Of a stretch of DNA of 64,000 nucleotides, positions 27,204-35,608 are shown in pieces. The stretch is taken from contig CAVZII010000005.1 of NCBI GenBank assembly GCA_963775275.1, forward strand, positions 434,001-498,000, read 5' to 3'. Position numbers and translations under genes: made by a program. Source of the stretch: JANWHQ01 sp963775275 (GTDB taxonomy: Bacteria > Pseudomonadota > Alphaproteobacteria > Caulobacterales > Caulobacteraceae). Position 1 is the stretch's first letter; every line of letters starts with the position of its first letter. The notes below the pieces were generated by a model. That model searched no databases. It worked only from the letters and a program-made list of their open reading frames with translations, and was not told the DNA's origin.

Positions 27204-27243
27204 AAAGCCTGGATCCCCGCTTTCGCGGGGATGAGCGGAGGTT
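27204..27243. repeat. CCCCGCTTTCGCGGGGAT hairpin repeat (S family)
   Basis: Intergenic hairpin ATCCCCGC-TTTC-GCGGGGAT preceded by AAAAAAGCCTGG. The same unit recurs at 33747-34133 and 53404-53545. This type of repeat is common in GC-rich proteobacteria. Confidence 0.75.
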
Positions 27244-27271
27244 GATTGAAGTGCAGGGTCGATCTCACCCC

Positions 27272-27689
27272 ATGACCGACGTGTTCAGCCCTGAGAAGCG
27301 GTCCGACGTTATGCGGCGGGTGAAGGGCGCGGGGACGGGGCCGGAGCGGCGGGTGCGGAAGATGCTGACCTCGCTGGGGGTGCGGTACCGGCTGCATCGC
27401 AAGGACCTGCCGGGGCGGCCGGACATCGTGATGGCGGGGCGGCGGATCGCGGTCTTCGTGCACGGGTGCTTCTGGCACGGGCACGATTGCGCCAGGGGCG
27501 CCAGGGTCCCCAAGCAGAACCGCGACTACTGGACCGGCAAGATCGGCCGCAACCGGGCGCGGGACGAGGCGAACCGGGCGGCGCTGGAGGCGCTGGGGTG
27601 GACGCCGGTCGATGGTCTGGGAATGCGAGCTGAAGGACGAGGCGGCGCTGAAGGGGCGGCTCGAGGCGCTGGTCAGGCCGCCAGGCTGA
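27272..27689 (+). pseudogene. vsr: very short patch repair endonuclease, broken by a +1 frameshift
   Basis: Residues from MTDVFSPEKRSDVMRRVKG through GRRIAVFVHGCFWHGHDC and RDYWTGKIGRNRARDEANRA to EALGWTP are a clear Vsr-type endonuclease. At about 27609-27612 the frame breaks; the expected ending VWECELKDEAALKGRL and EALVRPPG lies in the +1 frame and stops at 27687-27689. The WECEL block closing Vsr proteins is thus out of frame. Vsr nicks next to T:G mismatches from cytosine-5 methylation; no dcm-type methylase is adjacent. Flanked by repeat elements. Could be an assembly indel. Confidence 0.8.
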
Positions 27690-27699
27690 CGATCAGGCT

Positions 27700-27759
27700 G
27701 AGCGTCGCCGAGGCGGCGTCACCCCCTCCCCCGGCCCTCCCCCTTCGAGGGGGAGGGAC
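27700..27759. repeat. half P-family element
   Basis: Only the right end is present: GCCGAGGCGGCGTCACCCCC followed by CTCCCCCTTCGAGGGGGAGG. It separates vsr from the convergent P450 gene. Confidence 0.65.
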
Positions 27760-27785
27760 AACTTCGGTGTGCTGCCCAATTACGG

Positions 27786-29165
27786 TCAGGCCGCCGTCAG
27801 GCTGAACCAGGGGTCGATGCTGGGCATGGTGGTGATGATCGAGCGGGGCTCCAGGGGGCGGTCGTCGTCGAGGGTGAAGGCGAACCGCTCCAGGGCCATG
27901 GAGAGCACGACGGCGAGCTCGGTCAGGGCCAGGCTGGCGCCGATGCAGATGCGCGGGCCCTCGCCGAAGGGCAGGTAGGCGCCGCCGGTCAGGTACTCGC
28001 GCTCACGGCCCTCGAAGCGGCTCGGGATGAAGGCGTCCGGCTGGTCCCACAGCAGCCGGTGGCGGTGGATGATCCAGGGGCTGATGATGACGATGGCGCC
28101 CTTGGGGATGTCCACGTCGAGGAGGCGGTCCGGCTTCATCGCCACGCGGAAGAGCATGGGGGCGGGGGGATAGAGGCGCATGGCCTCCAGGACCGCGAGC
28201 CTCAGGCGCGGCCAGCGGCGGTGGGCGTCGGCCAGCGAGCGGCTGGGCGGATCGGCGGCGATCTCGGCGCGGACGGCGGCCTGCTCGGCCTGGTCGAGCG
28301 CGAGCAGGTAGAGGGTCCAGAAGGCGGCCTTGCCGGTGGTCTCGAACCCGGCGGCGAGCATGGTCGCGGTCTGGTCGCGGATCTCGGCGTCGCCCATGGG
28401 CTGGCCGGTCTCCGGGTCGCGGGCCTTGATCAGGAGGTCCAGGACGTCGTCGGGGGAGTCCGCCGGCTTGGGATGGGCGCGGCGGGCGGCCACCACCTGG
28501 TCCACCTCCTTGAGCCACCGGCGCCGGAAGAGGATCCGGCCGGGGGTGAGCCAGGCGAAGTCGCCCTCGCGGGTGGCGATCATGTCGAAGACGTTGGGGC
28601 GGCCGGGGCCCAGGACATAGGCGCGGGCGAGCTCGGCCAGCCGCGCACCCTGGCCGCCGATGGGCATGGAGAAGAGCGAGCGGGCGGCGGCGTCCAGCGC
28701 CGCCTCCTGCAGCGGGCCGGCGATCTGGGCGCGCTCGCGGCCTTCGAGGCCGGCGAGGAGGTCCTCGGCGGCGCGGGCGAAGTGGGGGACCAGGCCCTGG
28801 ACGTGCTGGGGGGTGAAGGCGGGGGACAGCGCCCGGCGCTGGCGGCGCCACTCGGGGCCTTCGGAGAGGAAGACGCCCTCGCCGATGATCGGGCGGGTGA
28901 GCCGGCGGGTGGGGGCGGGCTTCTCGTAGGCGGCGGCGTTCCCGGCCAGGACGCGGCGGACGGCGGCCGGGTCGTTCACCAGGTAGCGGTGGCGGCCGTA
29001 GAGGCGCCCGCCGATGATCGGCAGCTCATAGGCGCGCGGGCCCCAGATCGAGAGCATGCTCGAGCGCATGGCCTCGATCAGCTTGAGGCCCTTCAGGGGG
29101 AACTGAGGCGTCGAGGGCCTGGGCGGGACGATCGGCTCGGGAGCGAGGGCGGCGTCGAGGGCCAT
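27786..29165 (-). CDS. cytochrome P450
   Basis: 459 residues. Oxygen-binding I helix TMLAAGFETTGKAAFW, K-helix ExxR in VLEAMRLYPPAP, and the haem-ligand loop LPFGEGPRICIGASLAL, where the Cys binds iron. N-terminal region (PLKGLKLIEAMRSSMLSIWG, then LVNDPAAVRRVLAGN) is typical of soluble bacterial P450s. Monooxygenase of unknown substrate; no ferredoxin gene is next to it. The start is ATG 29165 (MALDAALAPEP); longer frames upstream run into repeat DNA and are not coding. Accessory location among oxidoreductase genes suggests catabolism or terpenoid chemistry (inference). Confidence 0.92.
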   Translation of the reverse strand: MALDAALAPEPIVPPRPSTPQFPLKGLKLIEAMRSSMLSIWGPRAYELPIIGGRLYGRHRYLVNDPAAVRRVLAGNAAAYEKPAPTRRLTRPIIGEGVFLSEGPEWRRQRRALSPAFTPQHVQGLVPHFARAAEDLLAGLEGRERAQIAGPLQEAALDAAARSLFSMPIGGQGARLAELARAYVLGPGRPNVFDMIATREGDFAWLTPGRILFRRRWLKEVDQVVAARRAHPKPADSPDDVLDLLIKARDPETGQPMGDAEIRDQTATMLAAGFETTGKAAFWTLYLLALDQAEQAAVRAEIAADPPSRSLADAHRRWPRLRLAVLEAMRLYPPAPMLFRVAMKPDRLLDVDIPKGAIVIISPWIIHRHRLLWDQPDAFIPSRFEGREREYLTGGAYLPFGEGPRICIGASLALTELAVVLSMALERFAFTLDDDRPLEPRSIITTMPSIDPWFSLTAA

Positions 29166-29221
29166 GGGGGGAGTGTACACCGGGATCGGCGCGAGGGGGC
29201 GGCCGCGAGGGCGAAAAGGAG

Positions 29222-29643
29222 CCACGAACCACACGAAAAGCACGAACGGGGCGCGTCTCCTCTCCCCCTGGAGGGGGGAGAGGTCGGGAGAGGGGGTGGA
29301 GACGTTGCAGGGCTTGCGCTGGCGGTGGGGACGGGCGCGGCGCCTGCGAGGAAAATGGTCGAACGCCGAGGCGCGGAATGGGCGCCACCCCCTCCCCCGA
29401 CCCCTCCCCCCTCCAGGGGGACGGGCGAGATTGGCGGCTCCTCTCTCCCCGGAGGCGGGGGAGTTTGCTGGAGCGACGGTCGAACGCCGAGGCGCGGAGA
29501 GGGCGTCACCCCCTCCCCGTTCCGGCCCTTCGCTTTCGCTCCGGGCGTTCCTCGCGGCGATCGATCCACCGGATCGATCGCATGCCGACGCTGCGCGCCG
29601 GCCGCTCGTCACCCCTCCCCTTTTCAAGGGGGAGGGGGCTAGT
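29222..29643. repeat. left arm of a long inverted repeat around the CDGSH gene
   Basis: Reads inward from CCACGAACCACACGAAAAGC to GGGGGAGGGGGCTAGT. The reverse complement occurs at 30083-30383, apparently identical along the outer ~165 bases and the inner ~130 bases; the right arm lacks about 120 bases between two similar GGTCGAACGCCGAGGCGCGG stretches of the left arm. It includes a P-family element and the palindrome CGATCGATCCACCGGATCG. Confidence 0.85.
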
Positions 29644-29884
29644 CTGGGAGGCGGTTGTGGCTGCCGTCGCAGAGGGGCTGGGTTGCGGTGCGCTTGCAGG
29701 CGCAGAACCAGAGGGTGCGGGACTTGGTCGCTTCGTAGCGGACGGGGGTGAAGTCCGTGCCCTTGTGGCTGCCGTCGCAGAAGGGCTGGCTCTGCGAGCG
29801 GCCGCAGGCGCACCAGAAGTAGCTCCTGCCCGCCTCCACCTCGGCGGAGATCGGCGCGCGGCCGGCGATCACAGGCTCGGTCAT
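29639..29884 (-). CDS. CDGSH-type iron-sulfur protein with two CDGSH motifs
   Basis: 81 residues from ATG 29884, which has AGGGG six bases upstream; an ATG two codons earlier (29890) is the alternative. Two cluster-binding modules are visible: CACGRSQSQPFCDGSH and CACKRTATQPLCDGSH, each supplying three Cys and one His for a [2Fe-2S] cluster. The tandem layout is that of small bacterial mitoNEET-like proteins; role probably redox or cluster transfer. Its TAG stop falls inside a CTAG at the inner border of the left repeat arm, and a two-hairpin CTAG element lies just upstream, so the gene is enclosed by repeats. Confidence 0.88.
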   Translation of the reverse strand: MTEPVIAGRAPISAEVEAGRSYFWCACGRSQSQPFCDGSHKGTDFTPVRYEATKSRTLWFCACKRTATQPLCDGSHNRLPD

Positions 29885-29921
29885 GGTCATCCCCTGCTGG
29901 CTTTGTCGGTCCCGCCCCATC

Positions 29922-30087
29922 CTAGTGTGGTGGATCAGAAGTTCGCATGATGATGGCGGCGCCCTCGGCTGCGAACTTCTGATCCGTAAACCACACTAGA
30001 ATCATACATTTGCTAGTGTCCTTATCGATTCCGAAGTTCGCATCCGCCTTGCAAATGCGCTGGCGAACTTCGGAATCGGGACACTAG
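29922..30087. repeat. CTAG two-hairpin element, copy 1
   Basis: Hairpin A (29922-29999) has arms CTAGTGTGGT..GATCAGAAGTTCGCA with a four-base bulge in one arm; hairpin B (30013-30087) has arms CTAGTGTCC..GATTCCGAAGTTCGC, also bulged. They are joined by the 13-base spacer AATCATACATTTG. All four ends are CTAG. Nearly the same 166-base unit is at 55245-55412 and, reversed, at 60138-60303. Confidence 0.92.
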
Positions 30088-30383
30088 CCCCCTCCCCCTT
30101 GAAAAGGGGAGGGGTGACGAGCGGCCGGCGCGCAGCGTCGGCATGCGATCGATCCGGTGGATCGATCGCCGCGAGGAACGCCCGGAGCGAAAGCGAAGGG
30201 CCGGAACGGGGAGGGGGTGGCGCCCATTCCGCGCCTCGGCGTTCGACCATTTTCCTCGCAGGCGCCGCGCCCGTCCCCACCGCCAGCGCAAGCCCTGCAA
30301 CGTCTCCACCCCCTCTCCCGACCTCTCCCCCCTCCAGGGGGAGAGGAGACGCGCCCCGTTCGTGCTTTTCGTGTGGTTCGTGG
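30083..30383. repeat. right arm of the long inverted repeat
   Basis: Reverse complement of 29222-29643 with an internal ~120-base deletion. It starts at the CTAG that also closes hairpin B of the two-hairpin element. Confidence 0.85.
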
Positions 30384-30483
30384 TTCACCCGGCGGCCTCC
30401 ACCGCCTCGCCGGCGTGACCGATCCGCGCGAGCCGTGAGCGCGTCGGGATCAGGTCGAGCAATCAACTCCCGTCATGGCCGGG

Positions 30484-30606
30484 CGAAGGAGGTTGGGTCG
30501 GCCCTTGCCCCCTCACCCTCCCACGCCTTCAGCGCGGGCCCCTCCCTCTCCCCACTGCGTGGGGCGAGGGCCGCGATCTCGCTCCTCTCCCTCTTGGGGG
30601 GCGCGT
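30484..30606. repeat. Q-family hairpin repeats
   Basis: CCCCCTCACCCTCCCACGCC..GCGGGCCCCTCCCTCTCCCC, the same type of intergenic sequence as 32826-33056, the 35.6-36.7 kb array and 37.6-37.8 kb. No gene is supported between 30384 and 30739. Confidence 0.6.
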
Positions 30607-30739
30607 GAAGCATCCCTCGCGGGCGGGCGCGACATCTGCGCTTCGGCGTCCGAAACCGGCCGCCGGTGCTTGGCGCTCGGCGGCGGGCGGTCCTACACTC
30701 GGCCCAGCGCTCCGCTCGAGGGCGCGCGGGGAGGCGGGA

Positions 30740-31513
30740 ATGTTCGATCGTTCGAGGCGCGTGGCGGGGATCGCCGCGCTTGCGGCCATGGTCGCCGCGC
30801 CGGCCGGCGCCGCGACGGCGCGCCATCATGCGACGCCGGCCAGGCGCGCGGCCTATGAGGCCATCGCCGAGCTGCCGGACCTGGACGACGGGGTCTGGCA
30901 GATCGACTGGTTCGCCAACCGCGGGCCCGGCCAGCCCAAGCCCTCGCTGACGCCGCAGGCGCAGGCCAGGCTCGACGCCTACAAGAAAGCGGGCCTGCAG
31001 AACCGCAACGCCAACTGCGTGCCGCCGGGCGTGCCGGAGATCATGACCTGGCCCTATCCGATCGAGTTCCTCTATTCGCCCGGGCGGGTGACCATCGCCA
31101 TCGAGTCCGACAGCCAGGTGCGGCGGATCTATACCGACGGGCGGGGCCATCCGGACGATCCGGACCCGGCCTTCAACGGCGACTCCATCGGCCACTGGGA
31201 GGGCGACACCCTGGTCGTCGACACGACAGCGCTGAACCCGACCACCGAGATCGCCCCGGGGGTCGGCCATTCCGATGAGGCGCGCGTGATCGAGCGCATC
31301 CGCAAGACCGGGCCGGACGCGTTGGAGATCGTCACCACCGTCGAGGACCCCAAGGTGCTGACCAAGCCCTGGACCACGACGGCCCACTACGCGCGGCACC
31401 GCGAATGGACGATCCGCGAATATGTGTGCGAGCAGAACAACCACGACTCCGTGGACGACGAGGGCCATCCGGGCTTCCGCATCGGCGATGACGGCCCGGG
31501 GGCGGATCGGTGA
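30740..31513 (+). CDS. secreted protein of the GDSIGHWEGDTLVVDT family, unknown function
   Basis: 257 residues with a signal peptide (cleavage near AGAATA, residue ~26). The core is NANCVPPGVPEIMTWPYPIEF, then GDSIGHWEGDTLVVDTTALN and a C-terminal WTTTAHYARH..IREYVCEQNN. The same core occurs in two further genes in this window (38941 and 39797). This family is common in sphingomonads and Caulobacterales next to DUF6152 proteins; I know of no established activity. Start ATG 30740; longer in-frame starts lie in repeat-like DNA. Confidence 0.75.
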   Translation: MFDRSRRVAGIAALAAMVAAPAGAATARHHATPARRAAYEAIAELPDLDDGVWQIDWFANRGPGQPKPSLTPQAQARLDAYKKAGLQNRNANCVPPGVPEIMTWPYPIEFLYSPGRVTIAIESDSQVRRIYTDGRGHPDDPDPAFNGDSIGHWEGDTLVVDTTALNPTTEIAPGVGHSDEARVIERIRKTGPDALEIVTTVEDPKVLTKPWTTTAHYARHREWTIREYVCEQNNHDSVDDEGHPGFRIGDDGPGADR

Positions 31514-31549
31514 GGCGGGGGTTGCGCAGTGGTGCGAGCTTGGGAGCCG

Positions 31550-31868
31550 CCCGGAAGGGAACGCAGAGGTCGCGGAGGAGCGCAGAGATCGCAGAGGGGG
31601 GCAGGGACGCCAGGCGTCCGGCCTTTCTTCTTCGCGGCCGCCGCGTTGAACTCTGCCGCCTTCGGCCAGGGGCGCCGAGGTCTGTGGGCGTAGCGCGCCT
31701 CCTCTCCCCCTGGAGGGGGGAGAGGCCGGGAGAGGGGGTGGAGACGGTGCAGGACATGGTGCGGCGGGCGGGGACGGCTGGGGCGGCGGTGAAGGAAACG
31801 ATCTGGCGCCGCGCGGCCGAGGGGGCGTCACCCCCTCCCCCGGCCCCTCCCCCTTCAGGGAGAGGGGG
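31550..31868. repeat. U-type repeat followed by P-family element, copy 3
   Basis: 31553-31612 carries a GCAGAG/CGCAGAG-rich unit (related to 53.1-53.4 kb); 31699-31868 is a complete P-family element with CTCTCCCCCTGGAGGGGGGA at its left end and CACCCCCTCCCCCGGCC at its right. No coding sequence is supported in 31514-31891. Confidence 0.7.
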
Positions 31869-31891
31869 GCGGCGATCGAGGGAGGAGCACG

Positions 31892-32821
31892 ATGGAGATG
31901 ACCGGCAAGCGGCGGCTGGAGGAGATCGGGGCGGCTTATCGGGCGGCGTATCTGGCGCATGATCCGGGGCTGGCGCCGTTCGACCCCAAGGTCCGGTTCA
32001 CCGAGAACCATGTGGAGATGGGGCTGCCGGACGGGACCTGGGACACGGTCACGCGGGAGGTCGGGCCGGCGCTGACGCTGTCCGATCCGGTCACGGGGAA
32101 CGTCGGGATCTATACGTCCATCCTGCAGCGCCAGGTCGAGGGGTTCCTGGCGATCCGGCTGAAGATCGTCGGTGGACGGATCACCGAGGTGGAGCATGTC
32201 GTCTCGACCCGGCGCAACCTGTCGGCGCCGCCGACGCCGATCGGGCCCGTGGAGGGCTTCGCGCACGACCCGGACCTGGAGCGCGCGGTGGATCCGGCCG
32301 AGCGGATCGGCCGGGCCGAGCTGGTGCGCATCGCCAACGGCTATTTCGACACCCTGCAGAACAACACCGGCGAGCTGCGCGGGGTGAGGTTCTCGCCCGA
32401 GGCCACGCGGTTCGAGAACGGGATGCGGTTCGGCGAGATCGAAGAGGGGTTCCGCTCGGGCCGCTACCGCTTCAACGAGCGGGTGCGCGACCGCGACTTC
32501 TTCCTGGTGGACGAGGCGCGCCAGATCGCGATGGCGCGCGGGTTCATCGACCACAAGGGGGTGCTGGACACCTACGTCCTGACCGACGGGACGGTGCACA
32601 CGTCCGTCTACCAGGAGCCCCAGAGCTGGGGGCTCCTGGAGATGTTCAAGATCAGGGGAGGGGTGATCACCGGGGTGGAGGCGACCTTCATCCAGACGCC
32701 CTACTACATGCGCTCGCCCTGGACGACGACGCTGGACATGGACCCCGGCGGCCTGACCCCGCCCGCGCCCAAGGCCCCGCCGTCCAGGCCCGCGCCGACC
32801 AATCCGCCGCTGGAGGGGTGA
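31892..32821 (+). CDS. protein with two NTF2-like (DUF8021-like) halves, unknown function
   Basis: 309 residues, no signal peptide. The N-terminal segment AYRAAYLAHDPGLAPFDPKVRFTENH, GLPDGTWDTVTREVG resembles DUF8021/SnoaL-like domains; a second similar unit follows (ELVRIANGYFDTLQNNTGELRG, FSPEATRFENGMRFGE, ending LEMFKIRGGVITGVEATFI). This duplicated cone-shaped fold usually binds small hydrophobic molecules. The C-terminal 30 residues are Pro-rich. No activity is known to me. ATG at 31892 and the one two codons later are equally possible. Confidence 0.6.
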   Translation: MEMTGKRRLEEIGAAYRAAYLAHDPGLAPFDPKVRFTENHVEMGLPDGTWDTVTREVGPALTLSDPVTGNVGIYTSILQRQVEGFLAIRLKIVGGRITEVEHVVSTRRNLSAPPTPIGPVEGFAHDPDLERAVDPAERIGRAELVRIANGYFDTLQNNTGELRGVRFSPEATRFENGMRFGEIEEGFRSGRYRFNERVRDRDFFLVDEARQIAMARGFIDHKGVLDTYVLTDGTVHTSVYQEPQSWGLLEMFKIRGGVITGVEATFIQTPYYMRSPWTTTLDMDPGGLTPPAPKAPPSRPAPTNPPLEG

Positions 32822-32825
32822 GGGT

Positions 32826-33056
32826 GATTCCTTCTCCCGTGGGGAGAAGGAGGGGCCCGCTCGCGACGCGAGTGGGAGGATGAGGGGGTAGGGACGGAGG
32901 GGGCGGACCGGCCCTCACTCAAGCTCGGGCGTTCATCGTGGCGATCGATCCACCGGATCGATCGCATGGCGCTGCATCGCAGCCCCCACTCCTTACCCCC
33001 TCACCTTCCCGTTGCTGCGCAACGGGCCCCTTCCTCTCCCTGTGGGAGAGGAGAGG
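32826..33056. repeat. Q-family hairpins around a GATCGATCC palindrome
   Basis: CTTCTCCCGTGGGGAGAAGG (32830 region) and CTTCCTCTCCCTGTGGGAGAG (33030 region) are two Q-family hairpins in opposite orientation; between them is GATCGATCCACCGGATCGAT (about 32942-32963), also present in the inverted repeat arms at 29.5 and 30.2 kb. No gene seen. Confidence 0.65.
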
Positions 33057-33057
33057 T

Positions 33058-33690
33058 CTACAGCTCGCGGGGGTCGGTTTCGCCGAGCTCGGGGTAGTAG
33101 AGGGCCTTGTTGGTGAGGCGCTCGTTGTAGATGCGGCGCACCTGGAAGTACCAGCGGCCGTCGATCCTGACGTACTCGTCCTCGTAGTGGCCGAACTCGA
33201 AGCACTGGCAGGCGCCGTCCGCCGGGTCGCTCCTGAAGCCGAGCCACATGCCCACGTCGTGGGCCGTGTCCGGGCCGGTGAAGTCGATCCGCTGGCTGCC
33301 GAGGGTGTGGATGACGCGGGGGCGCTCGGTGGCGTCCTTGGGCAGCTTCCTGCGGCCGGTGCCGAAGCTCGCCATGTCGCGGCGGATCTGCTCGCGGCCG
33401 CGCTCGATGCCGCCGATCCAGTAGATGGTCGCGTCCTCGGCGAAGACGCCGGCGTAGGTGTCGATGTCCCCGGCGTCCAGCGCGATGAAGTAGGTGCTCA
33501 TCAGGTTCACGATGGCGACGTAGTCGTCGGCGCGGCCGGCGGGGACCACCGGCGAGAAGGGGCTGGGCGCGGGCGGGCGGAGCTCCTTCGCCCAGTCGGT
33601 GGAGCCCGGCTTGCCGAACTGGGACGCGACGGGGGCGGCCATGGCGAGGCTCGCGGCGCCGGCCGCAAGGCTCAGGATCTCGTGGATCAT
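33058..33690 (-). CDS. SnoaL-like / NTF2-family protein, probably exported
   Basis: 210 residues. A hydrophobic N-terminus (LSLAAGAASLAMAAPVAS) suggests export. The NTF2-like core is clear: IVNLMSTYFIALDAGDIDTYAGVFAEDATIYW, then HTLGSQRIDFTGPDTAHDVG and HYEDEYVRIDGRWYFQVRRIY. Relatives include SnoaL cyclases, steroid isomerases and dehydratases; the catalytic Asp/His set cannot be assigned with confidence. Neighbouring P450, carotenoid oxygenase and reductase genes make a catabolic role reasonable (inference). Confidence 0.8.
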   Translation of the reverse strand: MIHEILSLAAGAASLAMAAPVASQFGKPGSTDWAKELRPPAPSPFSPVVPAGRADDYVAIVNLMSTYFIALDAGDIDTYAGVFAEDATIYWIGGIERGREQIRRDMASFGTGRRKLPKDATERPRVIHTLGSQRIDFTGPDTAHDVGMWLGFRSDPADGACQCFEFGHYEDEYVRIDGRWYFQVRRIYNERLTNKALYYPELGETDPREL

Positions 33691-33746
33691 TCTCGTCTCC
33701 TCCTCGGGTCTTGGGTCCGTGCTCGACCGGGATCCTTAGATCATCC

Positions 33747-34133
33747 GCTCATCCCCGCGGAAGCGGGGATCCAGGGGTTTTGGGTTGCAGCAGCCTGGAC
33801 CTTCCGGGCCGCGTCGCCGGCTGACAACTCGAAAAAAGCCTGGGTCCCCGCTTTCGCGGGGATGAGCGGGGACGGGGGAGGACCCGCGTCCGCGGGGAGA
33901 AGCGGGGGGAAGGATAGCGCGCTCCGGGCGGCCTCGACATCCCCCGCGCCCCTCCCTTTGATCCGCTCATCCCCGCGGAAGCGGGGATCCAGGGGTTTTG
34001 TGTTGCGCCGCCTGGAGCTTCCGGGCCGCGTCGCCGGCTGACAACTCGAAAAAAGCCTGGGTCCCCGCTTTCGCGGGGATGAGCGGGGGATGGGGAGAGG
34101 ACCCGCGTTCGCGGGGATGAGCGGGATTGGGGG
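33747..34133. repeat. array of S-family hairpins
   Basis: At least five copies of CATCCCCGCGGAAGCGGGGAT or CCCGCTTTCGCGGGGATG, in two duplicated ~210-base blocks (33747-33930 and 33959-34133) that share CTTCCGGGCCGCGTCGCCGG and CTGACAACTCGAAAAAAGCC. No coding sequence seen. Confidence 0.85.
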
Positions 34134-34134
34134 G

Positions 34135-35608
34135 TTAGAGGGGCAGCTCGCCGTCCTGGATCCAGGCGCCGTGGACCTGGGGGCCGGCGATGAAGGGGAG
34201 GATCACGCGGGCGATGTCGCCTTCGCCGAGGCGCCGGGCGTCGGCGACGATGAGCTCGGAGCGGCGCTCGGCGAGGTTGGTCGCGACGCCGATGAGGTAG
34301 CCGTCGCCCTCGGCCGTGCTCCCGGGGCGCGGGACGAAGCAGCATTCCTGCAGGGAATGGACGTCGCCGGCGAAGTAGCGCTCCAGGGCGCCGGTCTTCA
34401 GGTCGAAGCGGCCGTAGCTGTTGACGACGCGGCCGGCGCGCCGCGCCCGCGCGGGCGGCGTCGAAGGGCGCGTCCGGGTCGGCGAAGCCGGTGAAGGCGT
34501 AGCGCTGGTCCAGCGTCAGGAAGCGCGGGTCGATCCGCGCCAGGTCCACCACCGGGGTCTGGAAGAGGGTCTCCTCATGCCAGCGGTCGTCCTTCGAATT
34601 CAGGTCCAGGACGTAGCGGCGGATCCAGGCCCTGGCCTTGCCGGCATCGAAGGGCGCGCCGTCGAGGTTGGGGAAGAAGGGGAAGAAGTTGGAGTCCCAG
34701 AAGGGGGCCTCCAGGATCACCTTGCCGTTCTCGGTGCGCGCATTGATCGTGTGCATCATGCAGCGCTCGGGGCCCTGGAACCAGCGCAGGTCCTTCGCCT
34801 CGCCGTCGCGCGGCAGGACGCCGATCATGCTGGGGCGCGTGCGGTCCCACCACCAGTGGATCTTGCCGGCCTCGAGGATCTCGGGGCTCGTCACATAGCC
34901 GCCGAAGGGGAAGAGGATGTGCTCCTGGGTCAGGGCGATGTCGTGCATGAGGCTGACGTAGGGGACCTCGAAGCGGACCTCGCGCGTGATCCGGCCGTCC
35001 GGGGCCACGGTGTAGACGAAGACGTCCTTCGACGCCGGGCCGGTCGCCTCGTAGCCGAAGGTGACCAGCTCGCCGGTGACGGGGTCGAGCTTGGGGTGGG
35101 CGGTGTGGGTCTGGCTGGCGAGCCGGCCGCCGTAGTCGAAGGTCCCGAGCGTCGCCAGGGTGGCCGGATCGATGCGGTAGGGGAGCCCGTCCTCCTTGAG
35201 GGCCAGGAGCTGGCCGGCGAAGGCCAGGGGCGCGGTGTTGGCGACCGTGCGCCGGGCGGGATGGGCGAGGTCGCGGACGGCCGGGTCGTCGGTGTGGGCG
35301 TTGCGGTAGTAGCCGTAGAGCTGGCGGCCGGCGGCGAGGTTGGCCTCGAACCGCTCGGTGCGCACGAACCGGCCCCTGTAGGCGACGCGGCCGGCGCGGA
35401 AGCGGAACATGCTGACGTAGCCGTCGGCGTTGAGCGGCGCGTCGTCGGGGAACAGGGGCGGGTAGTACCACTCGCCGCCCAGGCGCACGAAGGCGCCGGC
35501 GAGGTCGGACGGCAGGGTCCCGACCACCTCGCAGTCCAGGACGTCGGCCTCGCAGCGCTGGGGCGCGAAGACCCCCGTCGTCGCCGGCCGGCCCGGGACA
35601 TCGACCAT
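34135..35608 (-). pseudogene. carotenoid oxygenase family protein, broken by a +1 frameshift
   Basis: About 490 residues once repaired. Start ATG 35608 (MVDVPGRPATTGVFAPQ). The family's iron-binding histidines are seen in order in SQTHTAHPKLDP, VSLMHDIALTQEH, CMMHTINART and, after the break, AGPQVHGAWIQDG. The frame fails at about 34440-34455 in a CG-only stretch; the tail RVVNSYGRFDLKTGALERYF..GELPL continues one base out of phase to TAA at 34135-34137. Enzymes of this fold cleave carotenoids or stilbenes with O2; lignostilbene dioxygenases are the best-known bacterial members. Substrate unknown here. Confidence 0.85.

Noticed and set aside
29166..29813. N-terminal extension of the P450 frame across repeat DNA
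   Set aside because: The extra residues come from P-, T- and hairpin repeats and have no P450 homology; the gene starts at 29165.
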